NCBI RefSeq assembly: GCF_019668465.1
Contig: NZ_AP024828.1
Span: 1,798,001-1,862,000, forward strand
Direction of reading: 5' to 3'
Length of the DNA: 64,000 bases
Origin: Mycobacterium senriense
Lineage (GTDB): Bacteria; Actinomycetota; Actinomycetes; Mycobacteriales; Mycobacteriaceae
The position numbers and the translations under genes are program-made. Shown in pieces: positions 8,965 to 17,317 of this stretch. Numbering within the stretch: position 1 is the stretch's first letter; each line of letters opens with the position of its first letter. The notes beneath the pieces are model-generated. The model ran no database searches. It worked only from the letters and a program-made list of their open reading frames with translations, and was not told where the DNA came from.

Positions 8965-9554
8965 CAGACCCGCGCCGCTGCGGCCGCGCGCAGGTCCCGT
9001 GCGCTCTGCAGCTGCGGCTCGTGATTCGCCTCGTATTGCTCGATCCACTCGTGCGGCAACTTGCCCCACGCCTCACCGATCCGCAGCCGTTGCGCGGAGC
9101 TGAACACTTCCGCGGCGACCACGTCACCGACGAAGATGGTGTTCTCGTCATTGTCCAGCGACCCGGTGATGCGACACTCCACGTAACTGTGCGCGTCGAG
9201 CAGGATCGGAGCTCCCGTGACGCCCGGCTTCGTGCGCAGCTTCGAAAGCTTGTCGCCATCGCGGCCCGAGCTGCCGCCGAGTGTCATCAGGATCTCCATG
9301 GACTTGTCGATCTCGTCCGGAGCGGCCGACAGCATGTGCATCACGAAAATGCCGGAATTGACCAGCATGTCGTGCGTCTTGTTGTATTTGGTCAGGCTCA
9401 CGGTCGCACGTGGCAATTCCGGCACGATGCTGGCCGAGCCGGCCGACAGCGACATCAGCCCGTTAGCGAAACCGCCGTCAATCGTGGTGACCGCCACCGG
9501 AAATGGCCGCAGTCCGGCCAGCACCTTATCGGCGGCCGCGAGGTCGAGTGTCAT
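8964..9554 (-). CDS. Flavin reductase-like protein (FMN split barrel)
   Basis: A 196-residue protein of the flavin-reductase-like domain family. FPVAVTTIDGGFANGLMSLSAGSASIVPELP is the flavin-binding N-terminal strand set, seen here in separate blocks, followed by VSLTKYNKTHDMLVNSGIFVMHML and the C-terminal VGDVVAAEVF. Such proteins reduce FMN or FAD with NAD(P)H for a partner monooxygenase. The start at 9554 is supported by AAAGGGG upstream. Candidate partners are the LLM protein and the Rieske oxygenase in the same operon. A longer upstream frame has no family match. Confidence 0.8.
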   Translation of the reverse strand: MTLDLAAADKVLAGLRPFPVAVTTIDGGFANGLMSLSAGSASIVPELPRATVSLTKYNKTHDMLVNSGIFVMHMLSAAPDEIDKSMEILMTLGGSSGRDGDKLSKLRTKPGVTGAPILLDAHSYVECRITGSLDNDENTIFVGDVVAAEVFSSAQRLRIGEAWGKLPHEWIEQYEANHEPQLQSARDLRAAAAARV

Positions 9555-9583
9555 GTGTATCCCCTTTGTCGATCGGATTAGGG

Positions 9584-11074
9584 TCAGCCGAGCGTGAACG
9601 GGTCGCGGGTTTCCCCAGACAGTTCCAACCACACCGCTTTGGTCTCGGTGAAGTCCTTGATGGCGTCGATGCCGTTCTCTCGCCCGATGCCGCTGTAGCC
9701 GATGCCGCCGAACGGAACATGAGGCGCAACAACGCGATACGCATTGATCCATACCGTGCCGGCCCGCAGCTTGGCGGCCACCCGGTGCGCGCGGTGGACG
9801 TCCTTGGTCCACACCGCCGCGGCCAATCCGAACTCGGTGCCGTTGGCCGCGGCGACGGCCTCGTCCTCGTCGGCGAAGCTCATCACCGCCAGCACTGGTC
9901 CGAAGATCTCCTCGGCGACGGCACGCATCGAGGGGTTGACACCGGTCAGCACCGTCGGCTTGACGAAGTAGCCACCGAGCTCTGTCGCGGGCTCGCCGCC
10001 GCAGGCGATGGTCGCACCCTGTTCCCGAGCAGAAGCGAAGTGCGACAGCACCTTCTCGTACTGGGGCTGGTTGGATACCGGGCCCATCTCGGTCGCCGGA
10101 TCCTTCGGGTCACCCAATTTGATGGTCGCCGCCCGCGCAACGATTTTGTCCACCAGGGCGTCGGCGACGCTGCGGTCTACCAGCAGGCGCGAGCCCGCCA
10201 GACACGTCTGGCCGGTGGCGGCGAACACGCCGGCGATCACCCCGTTGGCCGCGGCATCGAGGTCGGCATCGGCGAACACCACCTGCGCCGATTTGCCGCC
10301 GAGTTCGAGGGAGAACCGGGTCATGTTCTGAATCGCGGCCGTGCCAACATTAATGCCGGTAGCCGTCGACCCGGTGAACGCGATCTTGTCGACACCCGGG
10401 TGCGATGCCAGGGCGGCACCAGTCTCCGGGCCCCAGCCGGTGACGACGTTGATGACGCCCGGGGGGAAACCGGCCTCGGCGAACAGATTTGCGAAAGCCA
10501 GTGTCGACGTCGGGGTGTGGTCGCTGGGCTTGACGACGAACGTGCAACCCGCGGCCAGCCCGGCGGCCAACTTCCAGGTCAACAGCAGTAGCGGTGAGTT
10601 CCAGGGCGTGATCGCGCCCACCACGCCGACGGGTTCATGGCGGGTGTAGACGAAGTAGTTGGGCTTGTCCACCGGTATGACGTCGCCCTGCAGCTTGTCT
10701 GCCAGCCCGCTGTAGTAGAAGTAGTAGTCCGGCAGGGACCGCATCTGGCCGACCATTTCGCGAACCAGCTTGCCGCCGTCACGCACCTCGAGTTCGGCCA
10801 GCTGCTCGGCCTCGCGCGCGATGATCTCGCCGAGTCGCCGCAGCAGCTTGCCACGCGCGGTCGCAGTGAGCGCGCCCCACGGTCCATTCAGTGCAGCGCG
10901 GGCGGCGGCTACGGCGCGGTCCACATCGGCGGCCCCGCCGTCGGGCACGCGTGCCCAGGGCCTGCCAGTGAAGGGGTCAACACTGTCGTAGGTCAATCCC
11001 GATGCGGCGGGCGATGCTTCGCCTCCGATCAAGAGGTCGAACTGGACCAACGTCTCGGTCGCCGTGTCAGTCAT
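9584..11074 (-). CDS. Aldehyde dehydrogenase (NAD(P)-dependent)
   Basis: A 496-residue ALDH-superfamily enzyme oxidising an aldehyde to the acid. Key motifs are ITPWNSPLLLLTWK (about residues 150-165), FTGSTATG (NAD loop), LELGGKSAQVV with the catalytic Glu, GQTCLAGSR with the catalytic Cys (about 300), and EEIFGPVLAV. All conserved catalytic residues are present. It begins six bases after the crotonase stop in the same operon. Together with the CoA ligase it could convert an aldehyde from ring opening or side-chain oxidation into an acyl-CoA. Confidence 0.92.
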   Translation of the reverse strand: MTDTATETLVQFDLLIGGEASPAASGLTYDSVDPFTGRPWARVPDGGAADVDRAVAAARAALNGPWGALTATARGKLLRRLGEIIAREAEQLAELEVRDGGKLVREMVGQMRSLPDYYFYYSGLADKLQGDVIPVDKPNYFVYTRHEPVGVVGAITPWNSPLLLLTWKLAAGLAAGCTFVVKPSDHTPTSTLAFANLFAEAGFPPGVINVVTGWGPETGAALASHPGVDKIAFTGSTATGINVGTAAIQNMTRFSLELGGKSAQVVFADADLDAAANGVIAGVFAATGQTCLAGSRLLVDRSVADALVDKIVARAATIKLGDPKDPATEMGPVSNQPQYEKVLSHFASAREQGATIACGGEPATELGGYFVKPTVLTGVNPSMRAVAEEIFGPVLAVMSFADEDEAVAAANGTEFGLAAAVWTKDVHRAHRVAAKLRAGTVWINAYRVVAPHVPFGGIGYSGIGRENGIDAIKDFTETKAVWLELSGETRDPFTLG

Positions 11075-11080
11075 GCGTCC

Positions 11081-11863
11081 TCATCGAGTTCGAGGTTTCT
11101 TCTTGTTATTCAACGAGTCCGGGCTGGCTCCGGCATTGCCGAGGTCGGTGAAGAACTTGCCGTGTCGGGCGGCCACGCTGGGGGTCAGATCGCGGGCCTC
11201 CCACATCGCGCGAACGGTGCCTTGAACACCATTAGGTCGGCGTGTGGCGATTTCGGAGGCGAGTTCGAAGGCACGGACGCGTAGTTGATCGTCGGGGACC
11301 ACCTCGGTCACCAGCCCAATTCGCAGAGCGGTCTGCGCGGACATCCGCTCCTCGCTGCCGAGCAGCGCCCAGCGCATCACCTCCCCGTAGGGCACGCCGA
11401 GGGCCAGCATGCCCATCGGCTCCAGTGCCGAGACGATGCCGGCATTGGCGTGTGGGTCAAAGAACGTGGCCGTCTCACTGCAGATAGAGAAGTCGCACTC
11501 GTTGACGAAGTACATGGCGCCGCCGGCCACGATGCCGTGCAACGCCGCGATCACCGGCTTCCACACCTTGTGCGCCTTCGGCCCCAGCAGCTCACCCGGA
11601 TCCTCCTGGTTGAAGATCGGTTGGTGCTTCCACCAGGTGCCCTCGGTCACGTCGATGCCGGTGCAGAACGCCCGTTCGCCGTTGGCGCACAGCACCGCGA
11701 CTCGGATGTCCTCGTCGTCGCGGACTCGGGCCCAGACTGCAGCCAGTTCGGCGGCCATCTGTTCGGTGAAGCTGTTCAGCTTTTCGGGGCGGTTGAGTGC
11801 CACGGTGGCGACGTGATCGGTCACCTGGAATTCGATGGTGGCCAGGTCGGTCTGCTTGTTCAC
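11081..11863 (-). CDS. Enoyl-CoA hydratase/isomerase family protein
   Basis: A 260-residue crotonase. The oxyanion segments are NGERAFCTGIDVTEG (about residues 60-75) and HGIVAGGAMYFVNECD. The expected Glu positions are not obvious, and the segment AGIVSALEPMGML is atypical, so hydratase activity is uncertain. The C-terminal tail NNKKKPRTR is unusually basic. The GTG start at 11863 overlaps the upstream ligase stop by four bases. It probably follows the acyl-CoA dehydrogenase of the same operon in the pathway. Confidence 0.85.
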   Translation of the reverse strand: MNKQTDLATIEFQVTDHVATVALNRPEKLNSFTEQMAAELAAVWARVRDDEDIRVAVLCANGERAFCTGIDVTEGTWWKHQPIFNQEDPGELLGPKAHKVWKPVIAALHGIVAGGAMYFVNECDFSICSETATFFDPHANAGIVSALEPMGMLALGVPYGEVMRWALLGSEERMSAQTALRIGLVTEVVPDDQLRVRAFELASEIATRRPNGVQGTVRAMWEARDLTPSVAARHGKFFTDLGNAGASPDSLNNKKKPRTR

Positions 11864-13467
11864 GTTCGCTCCTCGGTCGATCCGGTGGACACCGGCATCT
11901 TCCCACCCGACTCGCCGACGTGGTTCACCTGGTTAGCGATCTCGCGTTTGAGAATCTTGCCCGCGGGGCCCAGTGGGAACTCGCGCCAGAACACGAATCG
12001 CCGCGGCTGCTTGTAACCGGCCAATTCCGCGCGGCACAACGCGGCGAGTTCGGCGGCCAGAGCGTCCTGGTCGGAGACATCGGATTTGGGAATCACGGCG
12101 GCCACCGGCGTCTCACCCCACTCGGGGTCGGGCACCCCAACCACGGCCACCATGTCCACGTCGTGGTGCTGGCCGAGTACCCGCTCGATCTCCGCTGGGT
12201 AGATATTGAACCCGCCGGAGATGATGAGATCGGTTTTCCGGCCGGTGATATGGAGGTAGCCCTCCTTGTCGAGGTAGCCCAAGTCGCCGGAGCGCAGCCC
12301 ATCGGGATGGAACGTCTCGGCGGTCTGCTCGGGCCGGTTCCAGTAGCCAATCGCGTTGGCGGGGCTGGTGATCACGATTTCGCCGACGTCGCCGGGCGGG
12401 GCATCTTCGCCGTCGACGTCGATGACGCGGATCACGCACATCGGGGTTTCCTGCCCGCATGAGGTCGCGATCGAGGTTCTGCCAGAGACGATGTCACGAT
12501 GATCCTGGGGCGTGAGGATCGTTGCCTGTCCGCCGCATTCGGTGAGTCCATAGCGCTGTTGCAGGTCGCAGCCGAGCAGGTCCATGGCCTTACGCGCCAA
12601 GCCCGGCGGCACGGGGGCCGAACCGTAGGAGATGCGCCGCAGGCTCGACATGTCCCGCGGTGGGCCGTCTTCGAGGATCGCCAGCGTCCGGTGCAGCATC
12701 GTCGGGATGAACGTCGTGAATGTGATGGCACTGCGCTCGATCTCGTCGATCACGGCCTGCGGGTCGAATTTCTGGTGGATCACCATGGTCTGGCCCAGAT
12801 ACAGCCACGACACAGTGCGCACCATGCCACCCGCGGTAAAGAACGGCGTCGTCGCAAGCATGACGTCGGAGCGGTTGGCTTCGGTCACGAGGTTGGTGTC
12901 GGCCGCCTGGTAGAGCAGGGCGCGGTGGGTGTGCATCACGCCCTTGGCGCGACCGGTGGTGCCGCTGGTGTACAGGATGAATGCCACGTCGTCCGGCGTG
13001 ATGTCGCGGCGCCCGGCGCCGGGCTGGGCTTGCGCCAGCGCCGTCTCGTAATCGGTTACCAACTCACTCGTGCCGAGCGTAGAGCGGGCACCCACGCCCA
13101 ATATCAGCCCCAGTTCGGTCAATTCGCCCAGGAACTTCTCCACATGGTCGGCGTGGATGATCACCGCTCGTGCGCCGGAGTCGTCGCGTACGTGGGCGAC
13201 CTCGTCGGGCGCCAGCCGAATGTTCACCGGTACCGTGATCAGCCCGGCCTTGGCCAGGCCGAACGAGATCTCGGGCCATTCGAGGCAATTGCGCGCGATC
13301 ACCATCACCCGATCACCCGGCGCCAGCCCACGGCCGATCAGGAAGCTGGAGAGCCGACGGGCCCGCTCGTCGACCTGTGACCAGGTGAGCGCCCGGTCGG
13401 CGTCGACCAGCGCACGCTTGTCGGGGTAGCGGCGGGCGTTGTTGGTTGCGATGTCACCGATGAGCAT
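11860..13467 (-). CDS. AMP-forming acyl-CoA ligase
   Basis: A 535-residue ANL-family ligase with P-loop YTSGTTGRAKGVMHTH (about residues 170-185), QRYGLTECGG, GLRSGDLGYLDKEGYLHITGRKTDLIISGGFNIYP, and the C-terminal Lys in PLGPAGKILKRE. All core motifs of an acyl-AMP/acyl-CoA ligase are intact. I chose the ATG at 13467; a TTG at 13485 overlapping the upstream stop (TTGA) would add six residues. It lies directly downstream of the Rieske beta subunit, so its substrate is probably an acid from the ring-hydroxylation branch. Confidence 0.9.
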   Translation of the reverse strand: MLIGDIATNNARRYPDKRALVDADRALTWSQVDERARRLSSFLIGRGLAPGDRVMVIARNCLEWPEISFGLAKAGLITVPVNIRLAPDEVAHVRDDSGARAVIIHADHVEKFLGELTELGLILGVGARSTLGTSELVTDYETALAQAQPGAGRRDITPDDVAFILYTSGTTGRAKGVMHTHRALLYQAADTNLVTEANRSDVMLATTPFFTAGGMVRTVSWLYLGQTMVIHQKFDPQAVIDEIERSAITFTTFIPTMLHRTLAILEDGPPRDMSSLRRISYGSAPVPPGLARKAMDLLGCDLQQRYGLTECGGQATILTPQDHRDIVSGRTSIATSCGQETPMCVIRVIDVDGEDAPPGDVGEIVITSPANAIGYWNRPEQTAETFHPDGLRSGDLGYLDKEGYLHITGRKTDLIISGGFNIYPAEIERVLGQHHDVDMVAVVGVPDPEWGETPVAAVIPKSDVSDQDALAAELAALCRAELAGYKQPRRFVFWREFPLGPAGKILKREIANQVNHVGESGGKMPVSTGSTEERT

Positions 13468-13481
13468 CAAATGAAGTCCGT

Positions 13482-13997
13482 TCAAATCAGGAAGGCGAGT
13501 GTCTCGACCGGGCCGCTTGCGTCGATCAGGTGCACGATCTTGCGAATCAGCCGCGGGCCGTCCGGCGACAAGCGAATCGTGTGGACTACCCGGCCAGCCC
13601 AGAAGCGTTGCCGCACACGGTATTCAAACAACGCGAAGTTGGATTCGACCGTGACGGTGTCGGCGCCCGCGTCCACCACCTCGCTGTTGGAGACCACGCG
13701 CCGCATTACCGACGGAGGCGTCTGGGAGTGCCGGTTGCCGGTGTTGAGCTGGGCCACCCGGCTCTTGATCCGCCGCCGGTTGTCGTTGATGTAGGCCAGC
13801 GTGGTTCGGGGGTCGTCGTCGGGGTGCATCGGGACGCGGTACTCGACCCTGTCGTCGTCATCGGCCCACAGCGCTTCCCACTCCGAGTAGCGGCCCTCGT
13901 CGGCCAGCCGCGCCTCCAGATACAGAAACGACATGACCTCGGGGTCCGGCAGCGGACGTAGCGCCGGACGTGCCTGGGCTTCGGAGTTGACGGTCAT
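13482..13997 (-). CDS. Ring-hydroxylating oxygenase beta subunit
   Basis: A 171-residue protein of the SnoaL/NTF2-like fold matching ring-hydroxylating dioxygenase small subunits: FLYLEARLADEGRYSEWEALWADDDDRVEYRVPM, read in blocks, then RRRIKSRVAQLNTG, RVVSNSEV and FWAGRVVHTIRL. The small subunit is structural in alpha3beta3 Rieske oxygenases. The ATG at 13997 overlaps the alpha-subunit stop by four bases, as is usual for these subunit pairs. An upstream in-frame extension overlaps the alpha gene and lacks family similarity. Confidence 0.88.
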   Translation of the reverse strand: MTVNSEAQARPALRPLPDPEVMSFLYLEARLADEGRYSEWEALWADDDDRVEYRVPMHPDDDPRTTLAYINDNRRRIKSRVAQLNTGNRHSQTPPSVMRRVVSNSEVVDAGADTVTVESNFALFEYRVRQRFWAGRVVHTIRLSPDGPRLIRKIVHLIDASGPVETLAFLI

Positions 13998-15289
13998 GCG
14001 CCCGCCGCCCCGCCGACGACCGAGGCCCAGTGTGAATAGAAACCGCGCTGGGGAGTCTCGGCGCTCTTGTCCCGGTTGATGATTCCTGTCGAGTCGTCGA
14101 CATCGCTTTCCATGCCGCGGGCCAGCATGAGCCACTCGGGCAGCTCCGCCGCGAGCCCGGCCTGGTTGCGCATGCCGATCTCTCCGTCGTCGGCGATCAG
14201 GAATCCCGCCGGGCCCATCGCCCCCTCGGAACGGCGCAGCGTGCGCTCGTTCAACTCATCCTGGCCGGGTATCAATACCGCAGTGGTGTAGGCGATGGTG
14301 CGGTCGGGGGCCTGCGGTTCGACGAACATGACGTTCATCTCGGCGAGGAAAAGGTTCGGCCAGATCAACGTGTGTGGTGGGCCCACCACCAGCGCGTCGT
14401 GGGCCTGCTCGGGGCCGTACGCACCCTCGAGTGCCTCGACGTAATCGGCGAGCTTGGCCCGTGGGATGCGGCCGTACCAGACGAATTCCTGGTCAAGCTT
14501 GCGGTATTCGTCGCTGTAGTCGATTTCGGAATGGCCATTGCCGAGGTCGCGGACCAGCACGTCGACCTTGGTCGGCACGTGCGACACCTTCGCGGGCTTG
14601 ATCGCGTCGTACACCGAGGCGTGGGTGAACAGTGCGTGGTAGCCGTCGACGTTGTTCTCTACCACCATCTTCCAGTTGGCGTGATGCAAGTGCTTCATCC
14701 AGTTGGCCCGCAGGTCGATCTCGCGGGTGGGGGACAGATTCAGCAGCCGGTCGATGGCGCGCGTCGCCTTGCCGAGATGCTCGGGCAGCGAGATGCCTTC
14801 GGGTGCGAGCGACGCGAAGACGAATCCGCCGTAGCTGTCCACCCGGGGTGCCTGGGCAAGGCCCAGTTCAGCGCGCACCTGGTTGAATGCCTCGCCGTAA
14901 CCTTCGCGCATCGGAACACCCTGCAGCGCACCGGTATTGCTGAACGTCCAGCCGTGATACGGGCACCGGAACGAGTTGGCGTTGCCCTTCTCGGCGTTGC
15001 ACAGCTTGTTGGCCCGGTGCGTACAGCGGTTGAGCACCACCCGCACCACGCCATCCTTGCCGCGCGCCACGACGACCGGGTCATGTCCGATCATCCGGGT
15101 GAGGTAGTCGCCTGGCTCGCTGACCTCGCTCTCGTGCGCGACGTAGACCCATCCGGTCTTGAAGATGGTGTCCATTTCACGGCGGAAGATCTCGGCGGAG
15201 GTGTACACGCTGCCGTGCACGCGGTCGCTGCGTATGACGGACCCGACGTCGAAGGTGTCTGTCGCAGCGGGGGATTCAAGCGTCGTCAC
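13994..15289 (-). CDS. Rieske oxygenase alpha subunit
   Basis: A 431-residue catalytic subunit. The Rieske [2Fe-2S] ligands are C89-T-H91 and C109-P-Y-H112, with the expected 17-residue spacing between H91 and C109. The mononuclear iron site is in ENNVDGYHALFTH (N-x2-D-x-Y-H-x4-H). The family adds O2 to aromatic or alicyclic rings with electrons from a reductase. No ferredoxin or Rieske reductase gene is seen in the window. The GTG start overlaps the DUF35 stop (GTGA). The operon suggests action on a free acid or CoA ester, but the substrate is not determinable here. Confidence 0.93.
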   Translation of the reverse strand: MTTLESPAATDTFDVGSVIRSDRVHGSVYTSAEIFRREMDTIFKTGWVYVAHESEVSEPGDYLTRMIGHDPVVVARGKDGVVRVVLNRCTHRANKLCNAEKGNANSFRCPYHGWTFSNTGALQGVPMREGYGEAFNQVRAELGLAQAPRVDSYGGFVFASLAPEGISLPEHLGKATRAIDRLLNLSPTREIDLRANWMKHLHHANWKMVVENNVDGYHALFTHASVYDAIKPAKVSHVPTKVDVLVRDLGNGHSEIDYSDEYRKLDQEFVWYGRIPRAKLADYVEALEGAYGPEQAHDALVVGPPHTLIWPNLFLAEMNVMFVEPQAPDRTIAYTTAVLIPGQDELNERTLRRSEGAMGPAGFLIADDGEIGMRNQAGLAAELPEWLMLARGMESDVDDSTGIINRDKSAETPQRGFYSHWASVVGGAAGA

Positions 15290-15726
15290 TGGTCCTCCAG
15301 GATGTCGATGGCCGGGATGGCGACGTCGCCGAGGTGGCGGAAACCGATGCGCACCGCCGTGCCGATATGCGGAGCGGTGTCCGTGGGTTGCACGGTGGTC
15401 ATGATTATCCGGTGCCCGCTTGTCAGCTCGACGTCGACGATGGGGTAGGGCACCATGCCCTGCACCAGGCCGGGCTCGCGCCGATGCATGAGCGTCGCGG
15501 CGTGCACCGTCCCGCGTAAATCGACCGTGCGCCAAGCGCGTTCGGTGTTGCCGCAACTGTCGCAGACCTCTTGGTCGAGCTCGAGTGGTAGGGCGCACGT
15601 CGCGCAGAACGGCATCGCGAGTTCGCCGCGCGCGGCCGCCCGGTACAGCGGCGCCAGGATGTCGTCGTCGGCGGTGGGTGTCAGCGCGCTGTCCAGCAGC
15701 CAGTCCTCGACCGCGGTGGCCGTCAT
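15286..15726 (-). CDS. DUF35 OB-fold protein with zinc ribbon
   Basis: A 146-residue protein with an N-terminal rubredoxin-like zinc ribbon, FCATC and VCDSCGN (CxxC...CxxC, about residues 41-58), followed by an OB-fold with LRGTVHAATLMHRR and YPIVDVEL. DUF35 proteins act as acyl-CoA-binding partners of thiolase-fold lipid-transfer enzymes; the ChsH2/Ltp2 retro-aldolase of steroid side-chain loss is the studied case. It directly follows a thiolase-fold gene with a four-base overlap, which fits that pairing. Confidence 0.85.
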   Translation of the reverse strand: MTATAVEDWLLDSALTPTADDDILAPLYRAAARGELAMPFCATCALPLELDQEVCDSCGNTERAWRTVDLRGTVHAATLMHRREPGLVQGMVPYPIVDVELTSGHRIIMTTVQPTDTAPHIGTAVRIGFRHLGDVAIPAIDILEDQ

Positions 15727-16877
15727 GCGGCGCGCTCCAGCACCAGCGCGGCATGGTGGTCCAAGCGGCCGCCGATACCGCCGACGAGCGCGACCGCGGC
15801 CCCGGGAACCTGACGTTGCCCGCCGGTGCCGCGCAGCTGAATCATCGCCTCCGCCAACGGCGTCATGCCCTGTAGGTAGAAGCCGGACAGCTGGCCACCG
15901 CCGGTGTTGGTCGGCAGCGCGCCGCCCGGCCCGGTGTTGCCGTCGCGCACGAATACACCCGCGGGAACGTCACCGGTGAGCTGGTATTCGGAAAGCAGCA
16001 CCAGGGTCACGATCGAGAACGGGTCGTACAGTTCGGCGACGTGCAGGTCGGACCGGACCATGCCGGCCTGTTCGAGGGCGTCCTGCACCGCGCGGCCACC
16101 GCCGCCGAACCACGACTCGGCTCCCGCACGACGGCGCCGTACCGGATGTTCGCGCCCGGTGCCGCGGATCCGCAATCGGGCGCCGCCGACCGAGGGCCGC
16201 CCGGTGAGCACGACAGCGACCGCGCCGTTCACCGGCCGAGCGCAATCCAGCAGCCGAAGCGGTTCGGCGATCATCGGGGAAGAGTCGTAGTCGGCGTCGT
16301 CGAGCGGCTCTCTGTTGACCGCGTCGGGATTGCCGCGCGCCCAATCCCTCGCTGTGATGGCCACCGAGCGCAGCGCGTCGGTACTGGTGCCGGTGACGTG
16401 CAACCAGCGCTGGGTCAGCAGCGCATACGTCGGCACCGAGCCAAGCAGCCCCGAGGCCCGCTCCAGCCCGCGCACCCCGACGTTGCCGCCGCTGTGTGCG
16501 TAAGTCGAGCCTGCGCCGCGGCCGGCCACCAAGGGTGCGTCGGCGAATACACACAGTACGGTCGCCGCCTCACCGGAAAGGATCGCGTGGCGCGCGCGCT
16601 GGATCATGGCGATGGTCGTGGCGCCTTTGATCTCGACGTGTTCCAGCAGGCGCAGGTCCGCGAAGCCGGCCGCGGCCGCGAAGCCGACCCCGAGCCGTTC
16701 CGGCCGGACACCCTGAGACGAGCCGACCAGGATCCCGTCGACGTCAGCACGCCCGAGTCCGGCGTCGATCAGCGCGGCGTCGCTCGCCTTGACGGCCAGT
16801 TCGAGCGGTGTCGCGCCCGGACGCAGCGACATCGCGGTCATGCCCAGGCCGACCAGGTCTGCTTCGGCGGCACTCAT
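15723..16877 (-). CDS. Thiolase-fold lipid-transfer protein (Ltp2-like)
   Basis: A 384-residue thiolase-superfamily protein: MSAAEADLVGLGMTAMS at the start, AELYDPFSIVTLVLL in the C-terminal half, GGALPTNTGGGQLSGF and a C-terminal glycine-rich VALVGGIGG. The region where true thiolases carry the nucleophilic Cys reads VEIKGATTIAM, with no Cys. This supports a retro-aldol C-C lyase rather than thiolysis. The DUF35 gene immediately downstream is the likely second subunit. The start ATG overlaps the small upstream gene stop (ATGA). Confidence 0.85.
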   Translation of the reverse strand: MSAAEADLVGLGMTAMSLRPGATPLELAVKASDAALIDAGLGRADVDGILVGSSQGVRPERLGVGFAAAAGFADLRLLEHVEIKGATTIAMIQRARHAILSGEAATVLCVFADAPLVAGRGAGSTYAHSGGNVGVRGLERASGLLGSVPTYALLTQRWLHVTGTSTDALRSVAITARDWARGNPDAVNREPLDDADYDSSPMIAEPLRLLDCARPVNGAVAVVLTGRPSVGGARLRIRGTGREHPVRRRRAGAESWFGGGGRAVQDALEQAGMVRSDLHVAELYDPFSIVTLVLLSEYQLTGDVPAGVFVRDGNTGPGGALPTNTGGGQLSGFYLQGMTPLAEAMIQLRGTGGQRQVPGAAVALVGGIGGRLDHHAALVLERAA

Positions 16878-17119
16878 GGCCGCTCCGTTGGCCGGCGTTC
16901 GCCGCGATAATTGCCCACCCGCACCCACTCTTCGCGGTCTTCGGGGGTGGCCAACGTGAAACTGGCCAACTCCAAGGGACACAAGAAGACCTGCTCTCCG
17001 CCCTCGAGGTCCTCGACGAGCAGGCGGGGGCCGTTGCCGTTGACGTCCAACGACAACCGCACGGCCGCGAACTCGTTGACCAGATCGGCGAGGACGCGGC
17101 GTCCGGCCGGAGTGTTCAC
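16874..17119 (-). CDS. Small hypothetical protein, first gene of ring-hydroxylation operon
   Basis: An 81-residue protein that I do not recognise. It contains LADLVNEFAAVRLSLDVNGNGPRLLVEDLEGGEQVFLCP (read in parts) and ends GNYRGERRPTERP. It has no membrane segment and a single Cys. I chose the GTG at 17119 because the frame upstream of it lies opposite the next operon and is unlike protein. The stop overlaps the thiolase-fold gene start by four bases, so it is translationally coupled and probably expressed. It is the promoter-proximal gene of the thirteen-gene operon. Confidence 0.65.
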   Translation of the reverse strand: MNTPAGRRVLADLVNEFAAVRLSLDVNGNGPRLLVEDLEGGEQVFLCPLELASFTLATPEDREEWVRVGNYRGERRPTERP

Positions 17120-17278
17120 TTGCTCAGTATTACCGCATACAAGTGTCAGAATCAATGAAATAAGACGGAATGACGACTGACGTATTGCGTGCGGGCCAAG
17201 TGGTGTGAGCCGTTCTTCACATGGGAACATACAGTTCATGCGACGATGGGGAACGGGTGGACCGACGTCAGCACTAGA

Positions 17279-17292
17279 TGACAGATGTGTCA
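17279..17292. promoter_or_regulatory. Inverted repeat upstream of the C-C hydrolase gene
   Basis: TGACA-GATG-TGTCA is a perfect 5-base inverted repeat, 25 bases before the hydrolase ATG and inside the 198-base divergent region between two operons. The position suits a repressor site. Its arms resemble the outer part of the TGACAGT-NN-ACTGTCA sites elsewhere in the window, but the spacing differs by two bases. This is inference; no regulator gene adjoins it. Confidence 0.4.
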
Positions 17293-17317
17293 GATATTCC
17301 AGATGCGGGAAGGCGAG

